From NCBI GenBank assembly GCA_022385805.1, contig MU277753.1:43205-107204 (forward strand): a stretch of 64,000 nt of DNA. The letters are read 5' to 3'. The stretch's first letter is position 1; each line of letters starts with the position of its first letter. The stretch comes from Pilatotrama ljubarskyi (lineage: Eukaryota; Basidiomycota; Agaricomycetes; Polyporales; Polyporaceae). The notes beneath the pieces were generated by a model, which saw only the letters and a program-made list of their open reading frames with translations, was not told the DNA's origin and did not search any database. The translations under genes and the position numbers were made by a program. Below are positions 43,413-57,403 of the stretch, one piece after another.

Positions 43413-44186
43413 GTTTTCTCGCGACGAAGTGTTTAGACGGATCCCTCTGGCAATACCGCTGCCGGACTCGTTCACCCGAGGACTCCGTTTGTATCCGCGT
43501 ACATAGTAATCACTGTAATTTGTGCCCTCTTGGGTGGTGGATTGGATTTTTGTCTGTAGACGTAGCCGCCCTTCTGGGATCTTCTGTAACGTCCTTGTTC
43601 TGTGTTAATATACTTGTACGTAAAGCTCGTTCTGGGGTAGCCGGCAACACCTTGAGGCACTCCTTGCGGCACGTCAAGGTCGGTTATCAGAGACTTCGTG
43701 GCATCCGCTCTGTTCTCGTGAAGCGACACTGGTCAGACGACTCCGACTGGTGTATCCATGCGTTTCCATCCTCAATTTCCGTCCCCGTAGTTACCCATAG
43801 GGACCCTCAAGGCGAGGGCGTCCTCCATTCACATGAGATGGAAGAAGTCATCCATGGGTGGTCGCGAAGTCGCAACGTTCCGTTGTTGAGACGCTCACAC
43901 ACATAGCAGTACTGATGTAAACAACAACTTTTCGAAGTGCTACAATGCAACAGAATGATATATGTACGGCGTCTAGAAGCGGACGAAAAACGAAAGGAGC
44001 GACAATAGCAACAGCACCAGGGCCCAACCTCCTCCCCGACGTGCTCTGCCAAACAAATCCAGAGATATCCGACCGGGGAGAAGGGCGGATCTGGGATCTG
44101 GAAGAGCGACGACGCCTCGAGCCCGCGAGTTTCATCGTGCCGCGCCGCTGCCAATGCAAAGACCGGAATCTGTCTCGGGGGCTGAC
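43413..44186. other. Convergent intergenic region with both 3' UTRs
   Basis: Lies between two convergent stops (TGA 43,410 and TGA 44,189). No gene is supported. A short minus-strand open frame at 43,807-44,250 overlaps the end of the neighbouring gene only in the wrong frame. Confidence 0.45.
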
Positions 44187-46236
44187 TCAAACGAGCTCCC
44201 CACCCTTGACCGTCTTTACGTCGTACTCGCTCTACAAGCCGGCCAGACATCGTCAGTCCCAGGGCTCCCGGTATCCCAAAGCACTGCGTGACTCACGTCG
44301 TTGTGCATGCGATCATCTTGCACGACGGTCTGCTGGTACACCTCGACCTTGGGCTGCAACAACAGCGCAGACGTGTCAGCCGTGAGACTTTCAGGCTGAA
44401 GACAGAGCGGAGACAGACAGCTGTGCTAGGGGGGATGCTCACCACGGAGACCTGGGGTGGGACGGAGCGGAAGTTTCCTCCGGACGAGAACTCGAACGAG
44501 GGATACTGCGCGGCGTTGGCCTTGTTACGAATGTGAGCGCGGGCGTTGAGCGAGCCGAGGAACGAGTTCGCGTAGACTTGCATTGCCCACGTCAGTGTGA
44601 ACGCCGGTCACGGCCGAAAGCGAGCGGAGAGAGGGGACGTACGTTTCGCTTGGATCTCGACGAGCCCGAGGAAAGTGAGACTCTGCTTTTGGGTCGCGAA
44701 CTATGACGCAGGTCAAAAGGGTGGCCTCAAACACCAGCAAACCTAAAGGCATACCAAGATCACGCAGAGCAGGGAGGCGGTCCTGCAGAGCACCCGATAT
44801 CAGCGTCGACAGTAGTAGCTGAGACTGCGCGGGCACATACCCGGTAAGGGCACCGGTGTTGACTGCATAAATCAAGATCGCGTTGATCTTGCTGTTCGAC
44901 TCCCTGAAGTACGACACGATCAGACGTTCGTTCCGGAGCCACCCGGCCGCAGAGTACGCACTTGTGCCAAGAGTTCCGGCCCTTCTTCAGGTAGTAGGAG
45001 AGCGTCACAGCGACGAGCATGTCAACCAAAGCCGCGGAGCCGAGGCCGCCACTGATCGTGACCTGTGGCTCGTGAGCACAGACCCGTTTGGCCAGGGCAC
45101 TCATGGGGACGTACGAGGGACGTGGTCGTGTTGCGGAAAGCGAGCCATTCCGGATAGACATAACTGAGGATGGTCGAGGCTGCACATCGAGAGTCAACGA
45201 GTATTTCAGCCATGGGTGATCTAGCAACGAACCTACGCCAAAAGCTGGGAGACGGTAGCGAAATCTGAGTGATACAGCGCTGATTATTAATGTTGGACGA
45301 TACATACCGACTCGTGCGAGAGCGAAGAACCCCTAGTCGTTCGGTCAGTTGCGGAGAACAAATCTCCGATGCAAGGATGCTCACAATAATCGTCGTCCAC
45401 CAAAAGTTTTTGCTGCTAACGCACCACACCCGCCAGACGTAGTAGCTAGCAATTGTTTGAGCGTTCCGCGCTAGCTTCGGTACGGATGCATTTTACTCAC
45501 CCTTGCACACAGAGAGCGATACCCGCCTGGCGAGCCATGTCTCAGCACGAGTATGCCAGAGGCGAACAGCAGGTGCACTCACGCTGCAAACGACCGTGAT
45601 CTACGCGCGCGATGAGCGTAGGTTCCAAGTTTATCTCGCTTAGAAGGCGGCTGATACTCACCCCGATACTCCTGCACCGCCACCAAGGGGAGCACACAAG
45701 GTCATTAGGTTAAATGTTGACTCGGACGGGGAGAACGGGGGACATGGGACGCACGGGTCGATTTTGAGGAAGTAGGTGTAATCCGCAAAGCCCTCGACGA
45801 GATAGGCGTAGAGGAAGTGCATACAGAAGGCGGTGTGCACGGTTTCGAGGATCCTGCGGGCAGGTCATACGACTTCAGAACGCTGAGAAAGGAATTCGGG
45901 ATCATGGACGCGTACCACACGGCCGCAACCTATGCGATGACACGTCAGAGGAGCGGGACCGGAGGCGTAGGAGGAGACGTACGAGGAGTTTGAGCGTGCG
46001 GGCATCTCCCGGGTACTTCTGGAAGTACATGAACGACTGGAGGGTGGTGATCCCGTACAGCCTGGACATAGTCCGAGCGTCGGATTAATTACAGCGAGTG
46101 GAAAAGGGAGCGGGCACAGGGGTACGAACACGCAAGCGACGAAGACCTCAATCAAGAGGCCGCCGATGAAGGGGACGGCGAGATTGTCGGCGCTCTTGTG
46201 AATGCCGAAGTCGGGGACGACGACGGAGTGGGACAT
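44187..46236 (-). CDS. DUF6534 multi-pass membrane protein 1
   Basis: Integral membrane protein of unknown function, in a family much expanded in Agaricomycetes. ATG 46,236-46,234, MSHSVVVPDFGIHKSADN, then VPFIGGLLIEVFVACVF-like helix 1. The coding exons are tiny, as in its paralogues. LYGITTLQSFMYFQKYPGDA is coded near 46,010-46,060. The DUF6534 block reads VTISGGLGSAALVDMLVAV, TLSYYLKKGRNSWHK and NSKINAILIYAVNTGALTG (44,840-45,060). The tail is NSFLGSLNARAHIR, then PKVEVYQQTVVQDD and SEYDVKTVKGGELV with TGA 44,189-44,187. Copies 2 and 3 at 58,850 and 62,741 share every one of these blocks, so the gap between this gene and them reflects an old duplication. The middle exons are uncertain. Confidence 0.82.
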
Positions 46237-48018
46237 GGCGGGGGCGGCGGGGCAGGAGTGAGGGGAGGAGGATGGAGAGATGGAGACCGTTTTGCGGCTG
46301 TTGGGATAGAAAAGGAGAGACGGGGCTACGCCGCTGAGGACATACCGGCGGGCGGGGGAAGGGTCTTGTACGATTGCGGAAAAACGGATTAGGGCGGATG
46401 GCGAGGTCCCCCTGAGATCGCTCAGCGTGCCAAGGACGACGGACGAGTGCGAGCCTCGAGGCGCCCTCCCTTGGTCGCCCTTCCCGTTCTGTCCTTCTTC
46501 CGCGGCGAGAGTGTCTCGGAGAATCTCATGGTCCCTGTGCTGGAATTTCGGCCGTAAAAAACAGCTTCTCTGGACGCAGTACAATTTCTGGAGTGCAGAG
46601 ATGGGCGATGGGAGAGCTGCGAGTTTCCATGTGCTCGTCGGTGTCTTTCCTCATTTGGTCGTGCTTCTCGCCCGATCTGATCTAGTCTATGATCGCGTGC
46701 ACTGCTTTTTTCTCCTCTGCGCTCTCCCGCGTACGTACTGCAGCGTCCGTCCGTCCGCTGATAGCCAGCAGACGGGCCGCAGAGAGCATCTCTAGCTCGT
46801 ATAAGACGCCGCGGAAATCCTCACAACTGTCTTCTTTCTACCCAGTACTGTTGTGTCTCGCCCGTTGAGCCCGGTCGATGCGGACTACAGCCAGAGGTCA
46901 CCAGCCTTCTCGTGCCTATCATCAATTGTGCGCGTGCTGGCTCTTTTTTTCTCCCTCTCCATCAGTCGTGGTTCCCCCGCACTCTATTTCCAACCCGCTC
47001 CACCTGCTCGCCCTCGGCATGTCCTCGCCACAAGAGAAACATCTCAACGTCCAAGTTCCACCCTGAGGGTCTACGCCCGCCGTCACCAATCGAAGTCTCT
47101 GATATGCGCGGTGTCCCGCTCGCTCGCCAGGAGACTGGAAGCTAGAAGCATCCGTCTCCCCCGCTATCCCCGTTTCACGTTACCACCAGCTGGTCTCCAT
47201 CCGTCCTTGGGCGGAGCGTCTCCGGAGATATCATCTCCGAACAGACTTGCTGCACGCGACCGTCCGCGGTGTCGCCCTTGACTGGAATCGCGCTGGCCGC
47301 CTGGACCCACCTCGGCTACGCGAAGCGCGTAGTAGTGTACGAAGATGGCGCGTGCCGCGTCTCTCGTCCTTCTTCCCCTCACTCACTCGCCGCGGAGAGT
47401 GAGGGCCCTTGCGACGCAGGTCAGTGGCGCCCGTGGCGTTTCGTCGAAACGAGGGCTTGCGATCCGAATCCTAGGCCTGCTCTGCCCCCTGCGTATCGGC
47501 GTATTCGTCGATCGTTGGACTCTGGTTCTGGTTTTGACACGTTGTGCAGTTGCCCAGGACTTTGCAGCAGTCATGAGCAGCCTTGTCTTGCTCAAGCCCC
47601 GGTCGTCTCCGCAACTCAACGGGCTGAGGCACCTTCTGACCACCGGCGCCGGCCCACAGTTGCTTTGGAGAGCGTTCGTTGCACAAAGGAGCAGTGTTCT
47701 GCGTAGACGAACCCAAGATACTTGGTACGCCGGGCCTTGCTGTATCAGGCGACCACTCATGCCTGGCCTACACCGTACGACATGAGACACGCTCGGGTAC
47801 TGTACTACTTGTCGTTGTATATATGAGCCGCGAGCTGCCTGCGTGCACTGGAGTAATAAAGCATGAGTGAGGATGGGAGGGCGCTTGCTGTGAATGGAAG
47901 GTGCTCGAGATCCGACATCACCCTCAGCCACTCTCCGTGAGTACTTACTACTGCTACTGCTACTACTGCCACTACCCTCAGCACTCTCCTCCGTACTACT
48001 ACCCGTCCTCTGACCGCC
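46237..48018. other. 1.8-kb intergenic region between divergent genes
   Basis: No confident gene. Plus-strand signals are a TATAAGACGCCG element at about 46,801 and an open frame about 47,133-47,403 (AERLRRYHLRTDLLHATVRG, ending RRGE and TGA) without a recognised domain. The long minus-strand frame 47,383-48,138 is antisense to the UBX gene start and low in complexity. It could hold a short unrecognised gene or a long 5' leader. Confidence 0.3.
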
Positions 48019-49087
48019 ATGGCCGATACCACGAACGCATCCCAACCACCACCAGCACCACACTCGCAGGAACAGACCGCTGCTGCTGCAGACAAACCCG
48101 CGTTCCGCTACTTCCGTCCCCCCACCGCCGCACAGCAACCCCGCAGTATGTCTGTTCGTGCTCCTCCCCGATATACGGCCCTGTTTGATCCCCGCCTGCG
48201 CTCGTGTGCAACGCAGCTGAGCTGCCAGACCACTACTTCGACGTCACCCCCGCAGACGTCCGCGCCCAGCAGGCATCCCTCATCGCCAGACGTGACGCCC
48301 TCCAGAATGCCCCGCTCCGCACCGCCGCCATGCGCGAAGCAGAAGACAAGAAGCGCAGAGCACGCTGGCCGCAGGTACCCATCCATCCACTCACCGGCAC
48401 AACGACCGCTCACATCCCACTGCGCACTCCCAGACCACCATCAGAGTAAAGTTCGCAGACCGCAGCGTCCTCGAAAAGACCTTCCCCTCCTCCGACAAGA
48501 TCAAGTCCGTCTACGCCTTCGTTCGCGGCTCCCTCCGCGAAGACGTCAAGCCCATCAAGTTCGTCCTCTGTCCGTATATATCCCCTCTTCTTCCTGCACC
48601 CGTACGAATGTCCTAACCAATCATCCGCCGACAAGACCAGTCCCCACCTAAGCGCGAGTACAAGGTCCCCGACCCCAAAGTCCGCGACCTCTCCCTCGTC
48701 GAGCTCGACCTCGCCCCATCCTCCGTCCTCATGATCAAGTTCGAAGACGACAGATTCAATCGTACGTCTGCCTCCCGTCTGCCAAAGGTATCCGATCTCA
48801 TCCGGTCCGCTCGATAGACCAAGATGCCCCCGCGCCACTCGACCCCTCCATCCTCGCCCTCGCCGAGGACTTCCCCGCGCCCCCCGTCTTCGATGTCGAC
48901 CCCAAAGTCGACAAGGACGACGGAAAGGGCCCCTCCGCCTCACGGCCCCGCGTAAACCTCGATCTCAGCGGCAAGAAGGACGAAGGCGGGGAGCGCAAGT
49001 ACCCCAAGTGGTTCAAACTAGGACCCAGTGAGTTCCCCCACGCTCATCGCCCGCATATCGGCCGTCCTGACCAGCGACGCAGAGTGA
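48019..49087 (+). CDS. UBX-domain protein, Ubx4/TUG (ASPSCR1)-like
   Basis: Cofactor of the AAA ATPase Cdc48/p97. The start MADTTNASQPPPAPHSQEQ is disordered. After the first intron (about 48,148-48,217) the conserved block RTELPDHYFDVTPADVRAQQ and a helical, charged stretch MREAEDKKRRARWPQ occur. The UBX domain follows: TTIRVKFADRSVLEKTFPSS, DKIKSVYAFVRGSL and PPKREYKVPDPKVRDLSL, with LDLAPSSVLMIKFED. The C-terminus DLSGKKDEGGERKYPKWFKLG is split by a last intron (49,028-49,082) that leaves one K codon and TGA 49,085-49,087. The order resembles the second half of TUG; the N-terminal ubiquitin-like folds of mammalian TUG are absent, as in several fungal Ubx4 proteins. Confidence 0.82.
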
Positions 49088-49174
49088 GGATTTGGGCGAG
49101 TAGACGTAGACGGAGTCACGATCGCGTGCGCATGTACACTAGCAGACAGGTTGTCTATCCCATCATCGATGCGC

Positions 49175-50416
49175 TCACTGCACCAGCGCGTTCCGCCACA
49201 CAAACTCCGCCGCCCTCCTCACCATCTCCTCCGAGCACCGATGCCCCGTCCCCTCCTCCACGAACACCTCCTTCACCCCTCCCTCCTTCTCGCCCACATC
49301 CAGCTCCCCCACAAACTTCTCCGACGCGCTCCACGGCACGATCTCGTCCTCCCTCCCGCACAGCACCAGCACCTTCTTCCCGCGGAACGGGTTCGCGCCC
49401 GCAGGCGCATCTGCCGTGTGCGGCGCGGCGGCGGGGTCGTGCGTGCGCACGTACGCGAGCAGCGACTCGGGAAAGTGCGGTGGGCCTACCGCGATCCCGT
49501 TCTGCTCCGCCCGAGCGGACATGAGCGTTAGATAGTCCGGGCACCCTGATCACGGCGTGCCGTGTCGGTCAGTCGTGCGCTTCGTTTATCGCATCCAGCA
49601 CATACCTATGATAGGGATCCCCAGCTTCACCCTGGGGTCTAGCCAGCCCTGTCAGCAGCCGAGCTGAGTACACGAGGGTCCCTCCTACCGTTCTTGAGCG
49701 TGATCCACGTCGAGTGCCCGCCGAGGCTGATCCCCGACACGAGCCACTGAGAAATCTCCCGCTCGCCGTACGGGAACAGGTACGCGGGCAAGAAGTCGAT
49801 GAGGAACGAGACGTCGTTTGCCGTCCCCGCTGCCAGCCGCTTTCGTCAGCCTCTGTGCCAGTCTATCACAGTTCGAGGGTGCTCACTTTGGATGGCGTAC
49901 ATGTCGATCCTAGTAGCATGCAGCGAGTGAGCGGCGCGCGAGACTTGCGACTGAAGGGTGGGCTCACGCATGGCGGACGTTATTCTTCTCCGGCTCGTTC
50001 GGACTCCAGTGCCAGTTCGCGAGCTCATCTACGAGCCTTGTCCCGTGGTTCCTATGATCCTACACAACACATGAACGCCGCACGCAACGCACAGGTAGAT
50101 GTTCGAGCGCACAAAAGTCACGACGACCAAATCGTGCGCCTTCCCGCCCAGGGGAAGCGCGCTCTTGCGGTGCTCGTGCACCTCGTCCAGGATTCCGCGC
50201 GCGATGGGCTCGATCTGCGCCGCGTCGCTCATCCGCCCGTGCAGGAGGAACAGTACCGCAACGGGATCCGTCGGCGTCGCCGCATCGGGTTGTGAGAACA
50301 CGTTGACGGCGATCCCTGCGACGACCAGAGTCTGCTTCGAGATAGGGGACTATCAGGCCGGATTAATGTCAGTCCAGCTGGAGGGCTCAATGACCCTCGC
50401 CCATCCTTACCGACAT
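49175..50416 (-). CDS. Alpha/beta hydrolase of unknown substrate
   Basis: ATG 50,416-50,414 with a two-codon first exon (M-S), then TLVVAGIAVNVF and DPVAVLFLLHGRMSDA, which holds the oxyanion-loop HG. DHRNHGTRLVDELANWHWSP is typical of esterase-like members. The nucleophile elbow is VSGISLGGHSTW (G-x-S-x-G-G). The acid is probably the Asp in VLCGREDEIVPW and the base the His in GTGHRCSEEMV. The end is VWRNALVQ and TGA 49,177-49,175. About 290 residues, seven short exons. No signal peptide is evident, so it is probably cytosolic. Convergent with the UBX gene, 87 bp apart; same strand as DBP2. Confidence 0.85.
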
Positions 50417-50756
50417 GGTGACAGCTCAAGGTCGGACAGACACTATTTGGGCCTGTTACTTATCTCCAGCACGACGTTTCTCAGAGCCGCGCAGCACACG
50501 AGGATGAAGTCATATGGGAACACTGATGATGCAATTACAGACTGCAACTCTAAAGGAATGCATGCGATAGACAACATATTACTACTGACACCACCACCGG
50601 ATATCAGGCTCTATAGCGGAAGTGACAAGTCCAACGTGCACGATCATCGAGAATACATGAATGCATGACGGTCGTACCGCCGCAGGCGCACAGACCGACC
50701 GCGGCAACAAAGAGGGCAGGGAGCGAAAGGAAGGAGCGACCGCAAGGCGGATAACC

Positions 50757-53523
<2,767 letters not shown>

Positions 53524-54202
53524 TATGATGAAAGAGCGAAAGAGCGGATGAGGAAAGAGAAGTCTATGGGTCGAGAGAGGACGTCGCGAATGGACGAGGT
53601 GAGGGTAAGAGACAAGAAATGTTGCGGCTCAGCGCTTATGAAGCGCAAAATGAGAGTGGCTGCTTACGTAAATCCCCGCTCGTCCCCACGCTCTGATTGG
53701 CGCGCGACTTGCCTTGTGCCGAGAAACCGACGCCGGCGATCGTCTCTCCCTCGGCCTCCCCTCGTCCCCGTCGGTCAAAAGTCATGGGTAAAGTACTGGT
53801 ATGAGTGCGCCCAGGCATGAAGGAAAAACGGTTGCAGAGACAGCTCTGAACCTACCGAGAGAAGTCGGATGATTAGTATTACGGCGGACTACTAAACAGT
53901 GGCTGGTACTATCTGTATGTAAACCGAATGCTGCGAGTAGCGCGAGAGCAGGATGTCGACGGCGAAAGCGGGGATTATGCACGTATATATGTAGGTGGGA
54001 GCACGGTTGCAGTAAGGAGCGGCTATGGGTCGGGACGTAAAACGTAAAGTAAGAGAGTAAAGAGGATGTGTGGTCGTGCAATGCAACTGTCCGTCCGGAT
54101 CAGTTGCCTCAGGAAGCCAAAGAGAGACAGTTCAAGTATGCAAGGTACTGCAAATGCGAAACTGTCCAGATGCGAAAGGAAGTGGCGGTGTACAACGTTG
54201 GC
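53524..54202. other. Region upstream of DBP2 and downstream of the Ras-like gene
   Basis: About 680 bp. It must contain the DBP2 promoter and leader (near 53,524-53,700) and the GTPase 3' UTR. No gene is supported. Confidence 0.4.
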
Positions 54203-55224
54203 CTACATTATGAGGCACTGGTCCCTGCGCCGCCCCTGGCTCTTCGGTACGCCGTTTGGGTACCTTTTGCGCATCCGAGACAGCAGATGGTTGAAGACCT
54301 CGTTGACATGCCAGCCCTTCTTCGCCGATGTCTCGTAGAAGGGTAGACCCCAACGGATGGCCAACTCCTGCATCGTCTCGCTCGAGACTTCGCGCTCGCT
54401 GGTCTACAGATGTGGTACATGAGCATCCGCGAGGATACCCTATCTATGAGTGAATCACTTACCAGGTCCATCTTGGTCCCTACGACGACGATCGGAATGT
54501 CCTGGGACCCTTCCTGGTGAGCCGCCGATGTCCAGCAGTCGAGCTTGGCTAGAATCGCTCACCCGTTCACCGCCTTTGATTCGGTATATTTGTTGGCGGA
54601 TGTGGTCCACGTCCTTCAGTGTGGCTTCCTGGGTCAAGCTAGTGATCACGCCGTTCATTCAGATGCACGCGAGGCGTTTGGCATAAGCCGCCGTACCTGA
54701 AGACGAGCACGAATCCCATTCCTCTCTGCGATGGGGCGGTCATTTGCTATTCGTACTTGGCAACCAACGACGAGCGGCAAGACTCACTTGAATGTAACTC
54801 TCGTTGATGCCCGTGAACTGTTCGACTCCGGCGGTGTCGATGATCTCAAGCTTTGCACGACGGCGCGTCGCGTCACGCTGTGCAGGACGGGTCTCGGAAC
54901 GACCGCGACTCACATAACTGCGCTTTCCTTCATACTCGACTGTGACCTCGTACTCTTCTGCAGGTCCCAGATACGTCAGAAATAGGGCAATTCACTGGCA
55001 TATTTCGGAGACCGACCTTCGATGGTCGGGTCATACTGGTCAAGGAAGGTGTTCTTGCCGTATCTAATGACAAGAGCGGACTTTCCAACACCTCCGGCTG
55101 GTACGGACGTCGATGTCTCAGCAGAACCGCTTCTAGTGACGAGGTACATACCACCGAGCACGACGGCAGTATATCTCTGAGAACCGCGAGACTTGCGGGA
55201 GCCTGAACGCCCGGGCCTGGCCAT
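54203..55224 (-). CDS. Rap/Rsr1-like Ras-family GTPase with CAAX box
   Basis: Small GTPase, probably membrane-anchored, in polarity or growth signalling. ATG 55,224-55,222, MARPGRSGSRKSRGSQRYTA. G1 spans an intron: VVLGAGGVGKSALVIRYG; effector loop FLDQYDPTIE. G3 is DTAGVEQF after a longer than usual insert (EYEVTVEYEGKRSY). G4 is VVVGTKMDL, with Thr in place of the usual Asn of NKxD. G5 is YETSAK. The C-terminus KSQGRRRDQCLIM is basic and ends in the CAAX box CLIM, which should be prenylated. TAG 54,205-54,203. Seven or so short exons. The 13-residue extension before the beta-1 strand and KxxD change separate it from canonical Ras1. Family assignment beyond Ras/Rap is open. Confidence 0.85.
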
Positions 55225-55935
55225 GATGCTTCTTCTCATACAGCGCGCTGCGGGAATGGCAGAGACGGAAGAGGTTGGAGTATAAGAACCCGCAGGGAAA
55301 GGAAGGAGAAGGAAGGGGAGAGCGTCGAGAGCCGAGCAAGGGGAAAGGCGGCGTCAGAGGGCGATCTATATCGATCCGGGGAGCAAGCGATACACGCGCG
55401 CACCGAGCGAGGCAACGAGGAGTAAAGCCACCGAGAAGAAGAACAAGGGAACGGGTGAAGGGAGGGGCGGGAACGGAGCGGGGGGAAGGGAAGGGAGAGG
55501 AGAGAAGGAGGAGACAGAGCCTGGCGACGGGCTCATGGGGTCGACCAGAACGCGTTACCGGCCTGCCTTAGCGGATCGGCATCTTTCATTATCTCCTCCG
55601 CCGCGTGTGCTGTGCCCTCGGAATGTCGTAACTGGGCTTGTGAGCGCGTGGGTGTTCTTCCTGGACGCGACGGTGAAGTCCAACGACGGCCGAGTGCGAT
55701 CTGAAGGTGCCAAGCTGCAAACTTGAGTCGGATGCGAGACCCCAGTCCACGACACGAGCAACGAGCGCTAGACCAATCGTCGGCTGCATCGGACCGCTTG
55801 CGGTGCGGCTCGCTCCGGCAAGGGCGTCTGTCTCGGGCGTTTACTTCGGTGTTCGTCCTGTGGCAGCTCGTCTTGAAGCCACCTGAGCATAGTACAGTAC
55901 TTCTCTCCTGGTCCGCTCCAGATACTGCTATTGCG
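55225..55935. promoter_or_regulatory. Divergent promoter region, Ras-like GTPase and cyclophilin
   Basis: 711 bp between divergent starts. The first 300 bp on the plus strand are G/A-rich (CT-rich in the sense of the GTPase), typical of a fungal 5' UTR. Several minus-strand open frames near 55,530-55,980 have no recognised motif. Confidence 0.45.
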
Positions 55936-57403
55936 ATGGTGCGGCCTCGCGTCTTCTTCGATGTCACCATAGACAACCAGCCTGCGGGAAGGTGTGCTGC
56001 TTTCCTTCCGCTCTTCGCCTGCTCGGAGTCAGAAACGCTGAGCTCGCGATAGGATCATCTTCGAGCTCTTCAATGACACCGCTCCAAAGACCACCGAAAA
56101 GTGCGTCTCTCCTCTGGTTCTGCCCTCTCCAATTATTGCCGACGCGTCCATCTTGCAGCTTTCGCGCGTTATGCACCGGAGAGAAGGGTCTGTCTCCACT
56201 CTCAGAGCGGCCACTCTACTACAAGAACAGTATCATCCACCGGTCCATCAAGGGCTTCATGGTTCAGGGCGGAGGTCCGTTCCAAGTACAGAAGCATCCT
56301 TCGATTACAGGGTCTCATGCGAAACGCTCTCACCTCCAGATTTCACGAAGCGCAACGGCACCGGAGGCGAATCCATCTACGGCGGTCCCTTCCCAGACGA
56401 AGACCTATCTCGACCTCTCGATGCCCCAGGGTATGCCACTCAGACTTCCTCCATCTCACACCTCTTTGCTCATGCCAACTCCAGCCTGCTCTGCATGGCC
56501 AACAAAGGTCCCAACACGAACAACTCCCAGTTCTTCATCACCCTGGCGGAATGTCCGCATCTGAACGGTACGTTCTTGCGTTAGACTCGAGCACCTCCTC
56601 AGTGCTGAGTGGACGCGTCCTTGCAGGCAAGCACGTCGTTTTTGGCCGCGTCATCCGCGGGTTCGAAGTCGTCGAACGGATCGCAGAAGTGCCCACGGAC
56701 GAGAAAGACCGTCCCCGTGCCCCCGTCGTCATCGCCAACTGTGGCGAGCTCATGTTGCGTAGTCAGGTCCAACAGAAGAAGCCTGAAGGTCAGTATAAGC
56801 CTACAGCCACCACGCCTCCGCTCGTACTAACGAGCCGCTGTAGCGCGTGAAGCGTCCGAAGGCGCTGGCGACTCTGATTCTGAAGCGGAGCGTCGCCACC
56901 GAAAAAAGCGGCGTCACCGCTCCTCATCGCCAGATCGTTCCCGCTCCCGATCACGGTCGCGTTCGCCCCGTCCGCGTTCGCGCTCTCTCTCCCGTTCGCG
57001 TTCTCGTTCACGCACTCCGGACTCGTCTGAGCGCGAGCGCAAACGGCATAAATCACATAAGAAGAGCAAGAAAGAGAAGAAGCACAAGAGCAAGAAACAC
57101 AGGAAATCGCGCTCCGAGGCGCGTTCCCGCTCGCGTTCTCCTTCCCGTGCCCAGTCGCGGTCGCGTTCCCCTTCACGGCCCAGCGCCGAGCCAGTGAGCG
57201 AGACGGAGTCGCAGTACGACGCCCGCCTCGAGCGCGAGGAGAAGGAGCGCATTGAGGCCGCGCGGAAGCGTGAGCTCGAGCGCATAGCCCGCCGACTGAA
57301 GGAAGAGGAAGAGCGCCGCGCGAAGGCGAGCGGTGGGGTACGGTTCAAAGGTCGCGGGAGGATGAAGTACCTGGACCCTGAGTTGCAGAGAGACAGGAGC
57401 TGA
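55936..57403 (+). CDS. Nuclear cyclophilin with RS-like tail (PPIG/CYP63-type)
   Basis: Peptidyl-prolyl isomerase, probably of splicing bodies. ATG 55,936, [19 protein letters not shown], then [24 protein letters not shown] exons. The cyclophilin core is intact: [18 protein letters not shown] with the catalytic Arg, [30 protein letters not shown], and [19 protein letters not shown]. The usual ECPHL follows. The tail begins [20 protein letters not shown] and is rich in RS dipeptides (56,925-57,190) and in K/H runs, then a charged helix ([20 protein letters not shown]) and [19 protein letters not shown] with TGA 57,401-57,403. The end motif resembles the SRm160-like PRFKGRG box of CARS-cyclophilins. 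About seven exons. Confidence 0.9.

Noticed and set aside
47383..48138. 251-codon minus-strand frame near the UBX gene
   Set aside because: Low-complexity Gly/Ser/Trp-rich start that is antisense to the UBX first exon; no domain.
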